NCBI GenBank assembly: GCA_043228905.1
Contig: JBHGNT010000012.1
Location: 5,828,001-5,892,000, forward strand
Direction: 5' to 3'
Length of the DNA stretch: 64,000 nt
Source of the DNA: Azolla caroliniana
Taxonomy: Eukaryota; Polypodiophyta
In this document: positions 1-10,042 of the stretch, piece after piece
How the letters are laid out: each line of letters opens with the position of its first letter
How positions within the stretch are numbered: the stretch's first letter is position 1
Position numbers and translations under genes: made by a program
Notes under the pieces: generated by a model
Seen by the model: only the letters and a program-made list of their open reading frames with translations
Database searches by the model: none
What the model was told of the DNA's origin: nothing

Positions 1-243
1 TGCGCAGTAGTGAGTATTTCCTTTCTTTTTACATTTATGTCTCTTTCTTTTTACATTTGCCGGTATGCCGTTTTCTTCCTTGCCGGTATGCCGTTTTCTT
101 CCTTGCCGTTTTCTTCCTTGCCGGTATGCCGTTTTCCTCCTTGACGGTATGCCGTTTTCTTCCGGTTCTTACCGAGCACTCCATTCTCTATCCGGAGGGA
201 CAAAAATATAATTTCCACATAGTGTGCAACCTACACTACGACA
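1..243 (-). repeat. 3' LTR of gypsy-1 (cut by window start)
   Basis: This segment repeats nearly base for base at 6514-6719, so it is the inner end of the left LTR of the element that codes on the minus strand. Both copies finish in ACTACGACA, which read on the minus strand gives the usual TG start. It carries a tandem array of about 23 bp built on the core GGTATGCCGTTTTC at roughly 56-165. That array has more units here than in the right LTR, so the two LTRs differ in repeat number. The outer end and the target duplication lie beyond the window. Confidence 0.85.
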
Positions 244-3200
244 CTCGCCCCCTCCAAACCCGCACATCCTCCGGTATGTGCCGAAGTTCTTGATTCTTCA
301 TATCTGTCTTCATCCGAAGCTTCCTCCGATTCTCCCCTTATGTCGACTATGAGTTGTAATCCACTTTCTTCGCTTCCCGCATCATTGTGGTCTTCGTCCG
401 ATTGCTCCTCGTTGTTGGCCTCGACTTGGATCACATAAGGTTTGTCGTCGGTCCGCTTCTTGAAAATCTTCACCCGTTTCCCGGCTATAGGCACTCGTAG
501 TATTGTTCCATCCAACTCGGACAGTCGGTACGTCCCGTTGTCGAAGACCTTCCGAACCTCGTACGGCCCGAACCACCTTTTCGCGAATTTCCGCATCGTT
601 GTATGTTGATGGTCCAAGCTACTATCATAGACGATCACCCAATCTCCTTCTTCAATCCTCCTCGGTCGTAGTCGGTGCTTTGTGTCGAACCGGCTTTTGT
701 TCCGGAACCGTGCTTCTTGTTGTCGGCGTGACGCTTCCGCTACATCTTTCGGTCTTCCCTCCAGTTGTCGTATCCGGACCGCTAGTAGTTCTTCCCGGCT
801 CATCTCTTCCTTCCACGGTAGTATTGTCCATGTCGCGATTGCGGTTTCCGTTGGCATTACCGGTGCTTGTCCGGTCATGAGTTCTGCCGGCATGTAACCG
901 GTCACGGAGCTATGCGTCGTCCGATCCGCCCATAGTGCATACGGAAGCATTTGTGGCCAATCCTTCACCCTTCCGTCGCATGCCTTCGCAAGTGCTTTCA
1001 CGATCGGACTATGTCCTCGTTCGATCTTCCCGTTGGCCTCCGGATTGTAGGCCGTTGTCAACGTTAACCGAACTCCATGTTTGGCGAAGAATCCCCTAGC
1101 TTTGTCCGAGTCGAGTTCTCCCCGGTCCGCAATCACTTGTCCTACGCAGCCGTACCTACAAAACACTTCTTCCAAAAGAAATTGGCACACCGCGGCACAC
1201 GTTTTCCTCCGAAGCGCCCGACCTTCAACTTGGTTTGTGAGATCTTCTCGAGCTAACACCAAGTATTTCTTTTGTCCAATCCCGGTCGGCATAGCTACAA
1301 TGTCGACCATCCACTTGAAGTTGATTGTCGGTGAGAATGTCGGATGCAGCTCATCTCGGTGTCGGACCCCGGAGTAGACTTGACATTTCTCGCAGCTTTC
1401 TGTGAACTCCGCGACATCTTTATACATGTTCTTCCACCAATATCTTTGCTTGATTTTCACAAAAGTTGCCCATGTTCCTCGATGTCCAGCCCAATCGGAT
1501 TCGTGGAACTCGGACATTATCCGGTTTCGTTGCTCTTTCGTCCCGACTACTCGAAGTGGTATCCCATCCGGTCTTTTTGGCGTCCTCCATATTAAACCGT
1601 TTTCCAAGAAGAACTTTTGGACTTGCCTCTTCATCCTTCGGATCTCGGCTCTCCTTTCTTTATCATTGGTTGAATCCTCGACCTCTTGTAGCATCTTCCC
1701 GATCATCAAGGTTTCCCCCTCGTATTCTTCTTCCCGGAATTCTCGGATCACGTTCACTCGGCATATGTGTTCTGACGTGAAGTAGTCTTCGGAAACTTCT
1801 TCATTATCTGATTCGGTTATGTCGTCTTCAAACCGCGCCCTCGATAACATGTCCGCTACCGCGTTGTCCTTCCCCGAGATGTGTCGAACCTCCGGATTAA
1901 GTGACTTGACATATGCAATCCACCTTAGCATAGCCACATCCGGTATCGTACAACACCGCATCATCCCGAGTATCGGAAGACAATCCGTCTCGATCACCAC
2001 TTCAGCTCCGATCAAATAATCCCGATCCGATTTTATCACCGACAAGACTCCCCACAATTCTCTTTTGATTTGTGCATATCCGCGTTGCCTTTCGTTGAGG
2101 ACCTTTGCTCCAAATCGGATCGGATACCGCGAACCATCCGAGTCGGCTTGATTGATGACCCACCCGATACCGGTTGGACTTGTATCAACCGTTACTATGA
2201 TTGGCCGCTCGTAGCTTGGCTTCTTAAGTGATTCCGCCCTCCATAGTGTCTTCTTGAGCTTCCTCATGGCTTTAGTGTGTTCCGGTTTCCACTCGAATTT
2301 CTTACCTTTCCGCAACAAGTGATAGAGCGGGTCCGCTATATGTGCATAGTGCGGAATCCATATGTGATAGAATGCACACGCACCTAGAAACCTTCGGACT
2401 TCCGATGTTGACTCACATACTTCCTTCATAGCTTGAATCGCATCGATCTTTGTTGGTGACGGTCTTCGGCCGTAGGGTCCACATAGATGTCCGACCACCA
2501 ATATTTCTTCTTGCCCGAATGCCGATTTCTCCCCGGAAAGTGTTAGGTGCACATCTTCTAGCTTTCGCAACACTTTCTCGCAATCATGAATATGGTCGAC
2601 CACGAACTTTCGGCATCCCCGATCATCCATAGTCTCATCTTTTTCTTCCACCACGCATCCTTTCATCGGAATGTCATCTAGAAACGGCATCGTTATCTCC
2701 GGGACGCAATCTCGAAGCACCTTGTTCATCGCGTTCATCATATGTGCAACCGAGTTTGTCGCTCCTTGTGGTAGTGTGCACATTCGAACTAGTCCTATCG
2801 GTGTCCGCATGGTAGTGATGTCTCGGCTCTCCACGGCTAGTTGGAATTGGTCATACCCCGAGTATAGGTCCCCGATGGAGTATATCGCACGTCCGGCAAA
2901 AGCTTCCGCGAATTCGTCCACTATCGGACCGACTCCCGAGTTCCGGATCGTGACCTTGTTCACCGGTTGCAAGTCTTGGATGAATCGGAGTGACCCATTC
3001 TTCTTCGGAACCGTAAACCATCGATTTGAGTACGGAGCACTTGATGGCTCTAGAATCCCCATCGCCACCTTCTCCTTGAGCAAGTCGATGACTTTCGGAA
3101 TATGCGCCCGTGGCACCGGAATCGGCTTCAGGTTCCACGGTACATGATCAATCGTGAAGATCACCATCGGCTCCACTATCTTTGGATCAATGCATCCGAT

Positions 3201-3698
3201 CTCCCTCGATGTGAACGCGAATGCTTTGCCATGTTGTTCCAACATCTCTCGAAACCGTTTTTCTTCTTCTTGTAAGAGGAACCCACCTCCACCGATCCGA
3301 AGTTTCTTCCGGGTCTCATTTGTGAAGGCATGTCCGATATCCACGGTCTTCCGAAGTGTCGGATCTCCCGAGACTTCTTTCCTCTTTTGTTCGCTATCAG
3401 CGGGTAATGGTCCCGCGGCCGGTTTCACCTTTTTCTCCACGGTCTTGTATTTCGTACTTACCATTGCTTCTTCTTTGCGGAGCGCATCCGGCCCCATTTT
3501 CGCAACGATCTCGTACATCTCGACCGATTCCACCGGGACTACCCGGTTCCCTTGGCTTTTATCTTTCGCAAGCTCTTCAAGCCGTTGTAGTGTATTCCCA
3601 TAGAACACTTCCTCGATCACTCCCACGATTTCTTCGTCTTCTTTTATTATTGATGCCGACCGTAACTTATCCTCCACTTGTCGGTATTGTTTCTTCAT
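231..3698 (-). CDS. gypsy-1 pol polyprotein (RT, RNase H, integrase)
   Basis: This is the uninterrupted pol frame of a Ty3/gypsy retrotransposon, 1155 codons from its first methionine. In order it shows a linker, then reverse transcriptase (VPKKNGSLRF, LPQGATNS, and the catalytic box PFLDD in place of YxDD). RNase H follows (VTVDTSPTGIGW, the E of IKRELWG, ETDCLPI), then an integrase zinc finger (H..H ahead of CEKC) and the integrase core (VDIVAMP, IADRGE, NPEANGKIERGH). The C-terminal tail is basic (KRVKIFKKR). No stop or frameshift breaks it. The frame also stays open upstream of the methionine back to the gag stop at 3833, so the natural product is probably a gag-pol fusion made by -1 frameshifting. 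It ends just inside the 3' LTR. The encoded enzyme would copy and insert the element; recent activity is inferred from the intact frame. Confidence 0.93.
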   Translation of the reverse strand: MKKQYRQVEDKLRSASIIKEDEEIVGVIEEVFYGNTLQRLEELAKDKSQGNRVVPVESVEMYEIVAKMGPDALRKEEAMVSTKYKTVEKKVKPAAGPLPADSEQKRKEVSGDPTLRKTVDIGHAFTNETRKKLRIGGGGFLLQEEEKRFREMLEQHGKAFAFTSREIGCIDPKIVEPMVIFTIDHVPWNLKPIPVPRAHIPKVIDLLKEKVAMGILEPSSAPYSNRWFTVPKKNGSLRFIQDLQPVNKVTIRNSGVGPIVDEFAEAFAGRAIYSIGDLYSGYDQFQLAVESRDITTMRTPIGLVRMCTLPQGATNSVAHMMNAMNKVLRDCVPEITMPFLDDIPMKGCVVEEKDETMDDRGCRKFVVDHIHDCEKVLRKLEDVHLTLSGEKSAFGQEEILVVGHLCGPYGRRPSPTKIDAIQAMKEVCESTSEVRRFLGACAFYHIWIPHYAHIADPLYHLLRKGKKFEWKPEHTKAMRKLKKTLWRAESLKKPSYERPIIVTVDTSPTGIGWVINQADSDGSRYPIRFGAKVLNERQRGYAQIKRELWGVLSVIKSDRDYLIGAEVVIETDCLPILGMMRCCTIPDVAMLRWIAYVKSLNPEVRHISGKDNAVADMLSRARFEDDITESDNEEVSEDYFTSEHICRVNVIREFREEEYEGETLMIGKMLQEVEDSTNDKERRAEIRRMKRQVQKFFLENGLIWRTPKRPDGIPLRVVGTKEQRNRIMSEFHESDWAGHRGTWATFVKIKQRYWWKNMYKDVAEFTESCEKCQVYSGVRHRDELHPTFSPTINFKWMVDIVAMPTGIGQKKYLVLAREDLTNQVEGRALRRKTCAAVCQFLLEEVFCRYGCVGQVIADRGELDSDKARGFFAKHGVRLTLTTAYNPEANGKIERGHSPIVKALAKACDGRVKDWPQMLPYALWADRTTHSSVTGYMPAELMTGQAPVMPTETAIATWTILPWKEEMSREELLAVRIRQLEGRPKDVAEASRRQQEARFRNKSRFDTKHRLRPRRIEEGDWVIVYDSSLDHQHTTMRKFAKRWFGPYEVRKVFDNGTYRLSELDGTILRVPIAGKRVKIFKKRTDDKPYVIQVEANNEEQSDEDHNDAGSEESGLQLIVDIRGESEEASDEDRYEESRTSAHTGGCAGLEGASVVV

Positions 3699-3819
3699 TC
3701 CTCCGGTTACGACCGTGTACGTAGATGCCCCATCCGGGCCGATTCGTACTTGTTTTGCTCCGAGACTTTTCTTCCTGTGTGGGGTATCAGGGCTTCTCGG
3801 ACTATCACTTCCCCACTCC

Positions 3820-3842
3820 GCAACAGTCCGCTTTAAAAATCC
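3820..3842 (-). promoter_or_regulatory. Candidate -1 frameshift site at the gag/pol junction
   Basis: On the minus strand gag ends GAT TTT TAA, and the -1 frame reads GGA TTT TTA AAG and continues open into pol without a stop. The run of five T lets the Phe codon re-pair one base back before the stop. A slip here would produce a gag-pol fusion. The frames and the T run are seen; use of the site is inferred. Confidence 0.5.
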
Positions 3843-5872
3843 ATTCTCACTTGGGACAAGAGTTCCCTCTTGTTCCTTTCGTGATTTGCTGGCACCGTTA
3901 GGAATTGGACGGATTTCCCTCCGTTTTGGCTCCGAATTCGCGCAAAAGCCGCACCACTATCGAGCACCTTCGTCTCCATCCGTGAAGCCGTGATAAAGGG
4001 TTGGCCGAGGATGACAGAATGTGAAACCTCATCCTGCACAAAGAAATTTTGGTCAATTTCGACATCCCCGATCTTTACCGTCACATCCGGACAAGCCGCA
4101 AATAGGTCTTCTGTCGTTTTCGTGGCTGCCCGAATCTTCCATCCATGGTTGGTGTTTATAGGCCACTTCCCCTTTCGGTAGAACTCCTTGGACATCAAGT
4201 TGATCTCCGATCCGTGATCAATCAATGCTAGCACGGGTTCTTTGATGTTGCCGATTCGGACCGGAGTCTCCGTAGTCGCACGTGCCCAGTGTGGCCTTGT
4301 ATAGTGGGAGTTCGGAATTTCGCCTTCCACTTCGGTGTCGTTCATTGAAACGGTATTTGCATTCACCCTTGGAGCATTTTCCTCCGTACTTTGTCTCTTC
4401 CTTTTCACGAGATCCACGAGAAGATCGTGAAACTCCTTCTTCGCTATTCCGAGTAGTTCCCGCAGCGAAAAATCTACCCGGCTATCCAAGATTCTTTCCT
4501 CGAACACTCTTTTCAAGTCGGTTTGTTGTTCTATGTCCGAGGCGAGCTTGAATGCCGGAGTCGCCTTTTCTTTTCCCTTACCTCCGGAGTTCCAGCTTTC
4601 CGGTATCTTCGATGGTCCGGCCGCATCCTCCATGCGCCGTCGTTTCTCGTCCACATACACCTCATGTAATTGACACAGGGCGTATATGCTATTCTTGTCG
4701 ACAGGGCACTCCCATCCCGTAGCTTCCCGGACGCCTTCCGCGGTGTTTCGGATATCGTTGGAGTCGGTTTTCTCGGTGTTTCCTAGCACCTCCGGCCAGA
4801 AAGACGCCTTCGCTCCCGTTGACTCCCCGACACATATTCCCGCGGTTGTCGCATAGTTGCTTCTTGCCGCTAACTCCTCCTCGAGCACCTTCTTCATGCC
4901 GCCTTTCCGGAAGTTCGGTCGGAGTGGCTTCCGAGAGTCCATCGAATGAATCCGGTTTCCCTCGTAGTAGATGAGATCCCGTCGTAGTGCCTCCTTATGG
5001 TCGTCGCAATCCCTCCGATCGTGTTCGGCGCTATCGCACCATATGCACCGTCGATCCGTATATTTGGAGCTTGTGGGGCGGTCATCCGACTTCTTCACCA
5101 TCGCGATCTTTAGATTCTCCATCTCCTTCAGCAGCTGCTCCACCGTAGACGCGTCGACTCCCTTCTCGGCCGTAATCTCCCGAGCCCTCGGTTGATGGTC
5201 TTCCAGTCCCGTTCTCGGTTTCGGAATCGGTTCCGAAACCCTCTTTTCTTCGTTGGCAAGCCATTGCCCCCTCTTCGTGTACCGCGCGACGATATCCCGC
5301 ACGCTTTCCCATGTTTCGGTGAGGCCGCTTTCGGTGGTCGTGTCCTCAAGAAGCACTCCGAGATCTTTCCGGTCCCGGACGTCCACAGCTCGCAAAAACA
5401 TGATGACTTTGTCCGGTGCAAGAATAGTTTGATCTCTCGCGGACAACCTCCCGAACCGACTTTCGAATGTCGAAAACACTTCGAGGACCTTCAGCCCCTT
5501 ACCTGACGTTTCCACCCAATCCTCGAATCCCCTCCGCGTTGCCTTGGAGGAGTCCTCGATGGCAAACGTGGTCTTTAACGCCTCTTCGAATGCTTCCCAC
5601 GTCGGATTTTGTTGTTGCAACCCGTGGATACTCCCTTGAAGCCCGTCGGTCGCCACCCGGTTAAAGGATGTCACTTGCAGTCCTTCCGAAGCCCGGCACC
5701 GGAGCATCTCCGCCTTGTAGTCCTGCAAATATCGCGACACATCCTTACCATTAAATTGCCCGTTGCGTTGCACGAGCCGCTCTACTGATGCCGAAATCTC
5801 CGACATCGTGCGTTGTTCTTGAAGCATCCGTTCGAACATCGCCATCATATTGTTAGCTTGTTGAGCCTCCAT
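3833..5872 (-). CDS. gypsy-1 gag with aspartic protease
   Basis: This is the gag protein of the same element, 679 codons from the chosen start. The frame is open to 5959, but that longer start lies inside the 5' LTR and would read through the primer-binding site, so the methionine before EAQQANNMM at 5872 is preferred. The protein has a helical capsid region, a CCHC-like knuckle (CIWCDSAEHDRRDC), a charged linker and a retropepsin-like domain with the active-site string LIDHGSEINLMS. The usual D-T/S-G triplet reads D-H-G here, as in gypsy-2. It ends GAT TTT TAA directly before the pol frame, which lies at -1. There are no internal stops. Confidence 0.9.
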   Translation of the reverse strand: MEAQQANNMMAMFERMLQEQRTMSEISASVERLVQRNGQFNGKDVSRYLQDYKAEMLRCRASEGLQVTSFNRVATDGLQGSIHGLQQQNPTWEAFEEALKTTFAIEDSSKATRRGFEDWVETSGKGLKVLEVFSTFESRFGRLSARDQTILAPDKVIMFLRAVDVRDRKDLGVLLEDTTTESGLTETWESVRDIVARYTKRGQWLANEEKRVSEPIPKPRTGLEDHQPRAREITAEKGVDASTVEQLLKEMENLKIAMVKKSDDRPTSSKYTDRRCIWCDSAEHDRRDCDDHKEALRRDLIYYEGNRIHSMDSRKPLRPNFRKGGMKKVLEEELAARSNYATTAGICVGESTGAKASFWPEVLGNTEKTDSNDIRNTAEGVREATGWECPVDKNSIYALCQLHEVYVDEKRRRMEDAAGPSKIPESWNSGGKGKEKATPAFKLASDIEQQTDLKRVFEERILDSRVDFSLRELLGIAKKEFHDLLVDLVKRKRQSTEENAPRVNANTVSMNDTEVEGEIPNSHYTRPHWARATTETPVRIGNIKEPVLALIDHGSEINLMSKEFYRKGKWPINTNHGWKIRAATKTTEDLFAACPDVTVKIGDVEIDQNFFVQDEVSHSVILGQPFITASRMETKVLDSGAAFARIRSQNGGKSVQFLTVPANHERNKRELLSQVRMDF

Positions 5873-5890
5873 CTCCTTGCCACCCGTTTT

Positions 5891-5906
5891 CACGTCGGGT
5901 TCACCA
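5891..5906 (-). other. Primer-binding site of gypsy-1
   Basis: The minus strand reads TGGTGAACCCGACGTG four bases inside the 5' LTR. The same string with one change (TGGTGAACCCGATGTG) sits in the same place in gypsy-2. It begins with TGG, as expected for pairing with a tRNA 3' CCA end. The primer tRNA is not identified. Confidence 0.7.
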
Positions 5907-5910
5907 ACTG

Positions 5911-6719
5911 TGTCGTGCCTTTCGGCTCCGGATCGTTGCGTGAGTCGGGTGGGAACCACAGAGGTCTTGGACTAGGAGAAAGAAGTTCGTGAGATAGAGA
6001 TTAATTATGAGTAAATAGCAAAGAGAAAGACAAGAAACTCGTGAATCACACGAGTATACTATATTAATTGGTACTTAGGGTGTTAAGAGAGAAGTAGATG
6101 TATAAATCGTGAATCCCACGAATAATTTTTGTATTGATTAATACTTAATCCAAATAATCAACAACCCTTTACATATTTTTCTCCTCCTTATATAAGGAAA
6201 GAAGAGCTAAGCATGGCTTCCTGCTTTTTTTTTTTTTTACAAAAAGTGTTCATGTCCACTAAATGTCCATGTGATGCTTTTTTTATTTCCTAAGTATAGG
6301 GCTCATGCACGCTAGATGTGCATGAGTTATTTTTAGTGTCTCGCGTTTTTCTTTTTCATATATTAAAAAAATACACGATTTACCTTTTAATAAAGGTATG
6401 CATAAATAAAGGTCTTATACGTATTAAATCTATATTTAAAACACTTAAGATAAGTTAATGTAATGGTAAGGTTGGGGTTTGTCAACGTGGAGGTGCAGAG
6501 TTCGAATCACGCCCTGCGCAGTAGTGAGTATTTCCTTTCTTTTTACATTTATGTCTCTTTCTTTTTACATTTGCCGGTATGCCGTTTTCTTCCTTGCCGG
6601 TATGCCGTTTTCCTCCTTGACGGTATGCCGTTTTCTTCCGGTTCTTACCGAGCACTCCATTCTCTATCCGGAGGGACAAAAATATAATTTCCACATAGTG
6701 TGCAACCTACACTACGACA
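5911..6719 (-). repeat. 5' LTR of gypsy-1
   Basis: The LTR is about 809 bp and bounded by TGTCGT and ACGACA. The left end lies next to the primer-binding site and the right end is identical to the end of the window-start LTR copy. The middle is AT-rich. Near the right it carries a tRNA-like stretch (6464-6510) and the GGTATGCCG tandem repeats (about 6571-6640). To its right the sequence changes abruptly into copia-A integrase, which marks the insertion point. Confidence 0.85.
6464..6510 (+). other. tRNA-like A/B box pair inside the gypsy-1 LTR
   Basis: TGGTAAGGTTGG resembles a pol III A box with one mismatch, and GAGTTCGAATCAC about 34 bases later resembles a B box. A related string (GTGGTAGGTC, then CTTGGAGGTGCA) sits in both gypsy-2 LTRs at about 17150-17200 and 28750-28800. 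No complete tRNA cloverleaf was found, so it is a tRNA-derived remnant rather than a tRNA gene. Confidence 0.35.
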
Positions 6720-8825
6720 CCGGTTCTTCCTTTCGGCCACACCGTTTTGCTCCGGTGTGTATCTGCAGCTAAACTCTCGCCAAATTCCCTTCTGCTCACC
6801 AATGCGGTTTTGTATGTAGACGGCCGTCTGGACCGCCTCCGCCCAGTAGAACCGGGGCATGCTCTTTTCCTCCAGCATTGCCCTTGCCGCTTCGACGAGT
6901 GTCCGGTTCTTCCTTTCGGCCACACCGTTTTGCTCCGGTGTGTATCTGCAGCTAAACTCTCGCCAAATTCCCTTCTGCTGCAGATAACTAGTGAATTGGC
7001 CGGAAAAATATTCCTTTCCGCCATCCGACCGAAGGCATTTGATTTTCCTCTCCGATTCTCGTTCCACCATCTTCTGGAGGCTCCGGAAACAGTCAAAGAC
7101 TTCGCTCTTCCGCTCAATGAGGTAGATCCAAGTATGTCGAGTATAGTCGTCGATGAAGGAGACGAAGTATCGGCTCCCGCCAAGGCTTACACTTTGTGCC
7201 GGTCCCCACACATCCGAATGGATGAGATCGAGCTTGTTACGGCTCCGGTTCCGTTCGGTGGGGAATGGAAGCCGGTGTTGCTTCCCAAGTTGGCAGGCTT
7301 CACAAATTTCGGCTCTCCGGCCGTTGAGCTTCGGCAAACCGAAAACGACTTGTTTCGTTTGCAGATCTTGAAGCCTCCGGTAGTTGACGTGGCCTATCCG
7401 CTTATGCCACGGGTCGATGTTTGACTCGACCTTCTGTCGTTTCGCGAACAGAGCAGTGCCAAAGTCATTGGTGTTGAGGATAAACATCCTCCCGTCTCTG
7501 CGCCCTTGCGCAATGACTTCGCCCTCATCCTCAATGAAGCACCCGAGGTGCGTAAACCGCACCTGCATCCCCTGGTCGACAATCTGACCGACGGACACCA
7601 GGTTCTTCGTGATTGTCTGAACGTGTAGTACGTTCATCAGCTTCCCTTTCTGTCCGACGTGGCTTAGAGGGACTTCTCCGACATGCACGATTGGGTGAGG
7701 AGTGTCGTCTCCGGTTTCGACTACTCCTGGTTGATCCGGTTTCTCCAGAAAGGAGAACCACTCTTTGTGGCTCATCATTTGGTTCGACGCGCCGGAATCA
7801 ACATACCACACTTCCTTCGTTTTGGAAGTGGTCTTCTTCATTGAGTTTGCCTTGTGATTCATCACCAAGGCTGGCCCCTTACCGGCCTTTCCGGTTCCGG
7901 ATCCTCCTGATCCGTTTGCGTAGTGCGAGTTTTGCCGGCCATCCTTACCGGTCTTGCCGGATCCGGATTTGTCCGAATCGGCACGCTTTCTCCAGCACTC
8001 GCTTTCCCTGTGGCCTTTTTTGCCACAGTACCAGCATTCTGTAGCGGATTTGTCTTGCCTGCCTCCGGCACCGCCTTGACTCCCCCTGCTTGTGGAAGTC
8101 TCGGAATTGCTGTCGGCACGCTCATAGTGCCTCCGTTCCTGCTCTTGCCGGCCGCCTCCATTGCGTGCCGACCCACCTCTTCCACCACGCCCACGGAACT
8201 GATCCGTTCCCGTGTACAGCATTCGGCTGTCTGGGGATGCACTGGTAGATGCACCAGCGTGGTTCTCCTCTACAAGGAGCATCGACTGTAAGTCGAAGAA
8301 TGAGGGGGTATTCTCCCTTGTACACACCGCAGTCCGGAACGCTCCGAACTTGGATGCCAGGCCTCCGAGACATACCTGCACCATCTCGTCTTCCTCTACG
8401 GTAACATTGATAGAGGCAAGCGAGTCGCAGATCTCCTTTATCCGGCCCGTGTAGTCTGCCACGAACATGTTCTTCTGTCGAACATTGCTCAACTCCTGTC
8501 TGAGTTGCAACTTCCGGGCAGTGGTGCTTGCGGCGAAAACCTTTTTCAGGTTCCCCCAAGCATCCTTCGGTGTCTTGGCGTCACAGATGTGGCTGAGCAG
8601 CTGATCGCCGACACTGGACGCAAAGCAGTACATCACCCTGCTTGCCGCCTGTTCCCATACCGGGAAGTCCTTGTGTGCCGATTCTGGCGCCGCATCATTC
8701 GCTCCTTCGACATAACTCCATTACCCGTGTCCAAGCAGGTACTGGTGCATCTTGTAAGACCAGGATGCGTAGTTGCTCCTGTCGAGCTTCTCCACCGGGA
8801 GCGACGTAGCCATGCCTCTATCCAT
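6720..8825 (-). pseudogene. copia-A gag-protease-integrase fragment
   Basis: This is the 5' half of a Ty1/copia polyprotein. Reading leftward from a start at 8825 (DRGMATSLPVEKL), gag has the UBN2-type core (SNYASWSYKM) and a clean CCHC knuckle (CWYCGKKGHRESECW). Then come the protease (VWYVDSGASNQM), the pre-integrase HxxH region (HKRIGHVNYRRLQDLQ) and the integrase core (DLIHSDVWGP, FIDDYTRHTWIY, PEQNGVAERKNR). A TAA at 8721-8723 replaces a Tyr codon of gag, so the copy is broken. About 76 bp at 6903-6978 are repeated at 6720-6795 (offset 183). The frame is then cut by the gypsy-1 LTR, and the reverse transcriptase half is outside the window. Confidence 0.88.
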
Positions 8826-8907
8826 GTCTTCTACTGTGTCTGTTTTCGACCTGTTAGGGTTTTCTTCTCAAGAGCAAATGTCTGCAGCAGAGGTTCTCAA
8901 CCCTCGT

Positions 8908-8919
8908 GCTCTGATACCA
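8908..8919 (-). other. copia-A primer-binding site
   Basis: The minus strand reads TGGTATCAGAGC immediately next to the LTR. This is the standard plant site complementary to the 3' end of initiator methionine tRNA. It fixes the LTR boundary at 8920. Confidence 0.9.
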
Positions 8920-8958
8920 TGTAAACGTAAGTGTTTGCTGAAGCGTAAAACAGAGAAC

Positions 8959-8998
<40 letters not shown>

Positions 8999-9334
8999 GA
9001 GAGAGCAGAACACAATTTCAAAATTATATCGAGACTCTATATACACACTGTGCTAAGTAGCACTATTTATACAAGTCCTCTTGGGACTGACAGAAGTACC
9101 ATGTACTTCAATGCTCACACGAGTATCTGACACTTACGACGAGACTATAGCTACCTAGTAGTCTATCCTATACTAGGCTTCTGATTGGACTTCCGGTTAC
9201 GGATTGCACCCGGCCTCCACTGCTTGCCGGTTCGGTTGCTCACCGTCATACCGATCCGTTTCGCCCGATCCGTTTCGCTTACCGGCTCCGGCTTATTCAG
9301 CCGATCCGGCTCCGGTTGAGCTTGCCGCTCAACA
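8920..9334 (-). repeat. copia-A 5' LTR
   Basis: The LTR is 415 bp and bounded by TGTAAACG and CTCAACA. It shares long stretches with the copia-B LTRs (for example CACTATTTATACAAGTCCT and CTTCAATGCTCACA), so copia-A and copia-B belong to related families. A GA dinucleotide run occupies 8961-8995. The right end joins the truncated 3' LTR of copia-C, so AGGAA at 9335-9339 would be its target-site copy; the partner lies outside the window. Confidence 0.85.
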
Positions 9335-10032
9335 AGGAATAATCTCCGACCACAACCGAAGTGTAGATCACTTGATGACAATCAAACACAGAAAAAATGG
9401 GAATGAAGGTAAGTACACAAACAGAAAGAGAATACACAGGATGTTGACGTGGAAAACCCTGAGAGGGAAAAACCACGGGAGTCCACAGACTCCAAACTAT
9501 CACTATGTCAAAGAGTACAACAAGGAGCACAGAGGCAACGACCTCTTGCACACAATATTCACCTGGCGGCGGTTACAACAGGGACGCTCTGTATCTCTCT
9601 CTCTCTCTCTCTGTATAGTCGTTACACCAATTACCCTATATCAAGATAATAATAGCAACTATAATATGTTTTATACACTGTTTGCCCTAGGTCACATTTA
9701 TACTAATATGACATTAGGACTATTTACAGATATAGCCCCAATGGGCTCCCAGAAACATATCTATATATATGTCCCTTCATCCGGTGAGAGGTTCTCCCCG
9801 GGCCTGCAACATCCGGTTCTCACCGGGTCTTCCTTGTCGGGTACTCGTCATCCGGTTCTCACCGGGTCTTCCATTGCCGGGTACTCCACATCCGGTTCTC
9901 ACTGGGTCTTCCTTGCTGTTCACATCCGGTTCTCATCGGGTCTTCCGTTGCCGGGTACTCCACATCCGGTTCTCACCGGTTCTTCTGATGCCGAGCCTTC
10001 GTATCCCATCCGGAGGGACCGAGATCCTAACA
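9335..10032 (-). repeat. copia-C 3' LTR, truncated by copia-A
   Basis: This is the LTR of a third copia element, ending in CCTAACA at 10032 and followed by the C-rich complement of a polypurine tract (AACTCCCCC). It has the same family structure as the solo LTR at 48230-48944. Compared with that copy, roughly the last 30 bases are missing at the left, where copia-A begins. It contains a CT run (about 9595-9612) and, from about 9780 to 10000, several units of a 35-40 bp repeat built on ATCCGGTTCTCACCGGGTCT. Confidence 0.8.
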
Positions 10033-10042
10033 AACTCCCCCT

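Noticed and set aside
2671-3147. Long plus-strand frames opposite gypsy-1 pol
   Set aside because: They are shadows of the intact minus-strand polyprotein, with no independent motifs.
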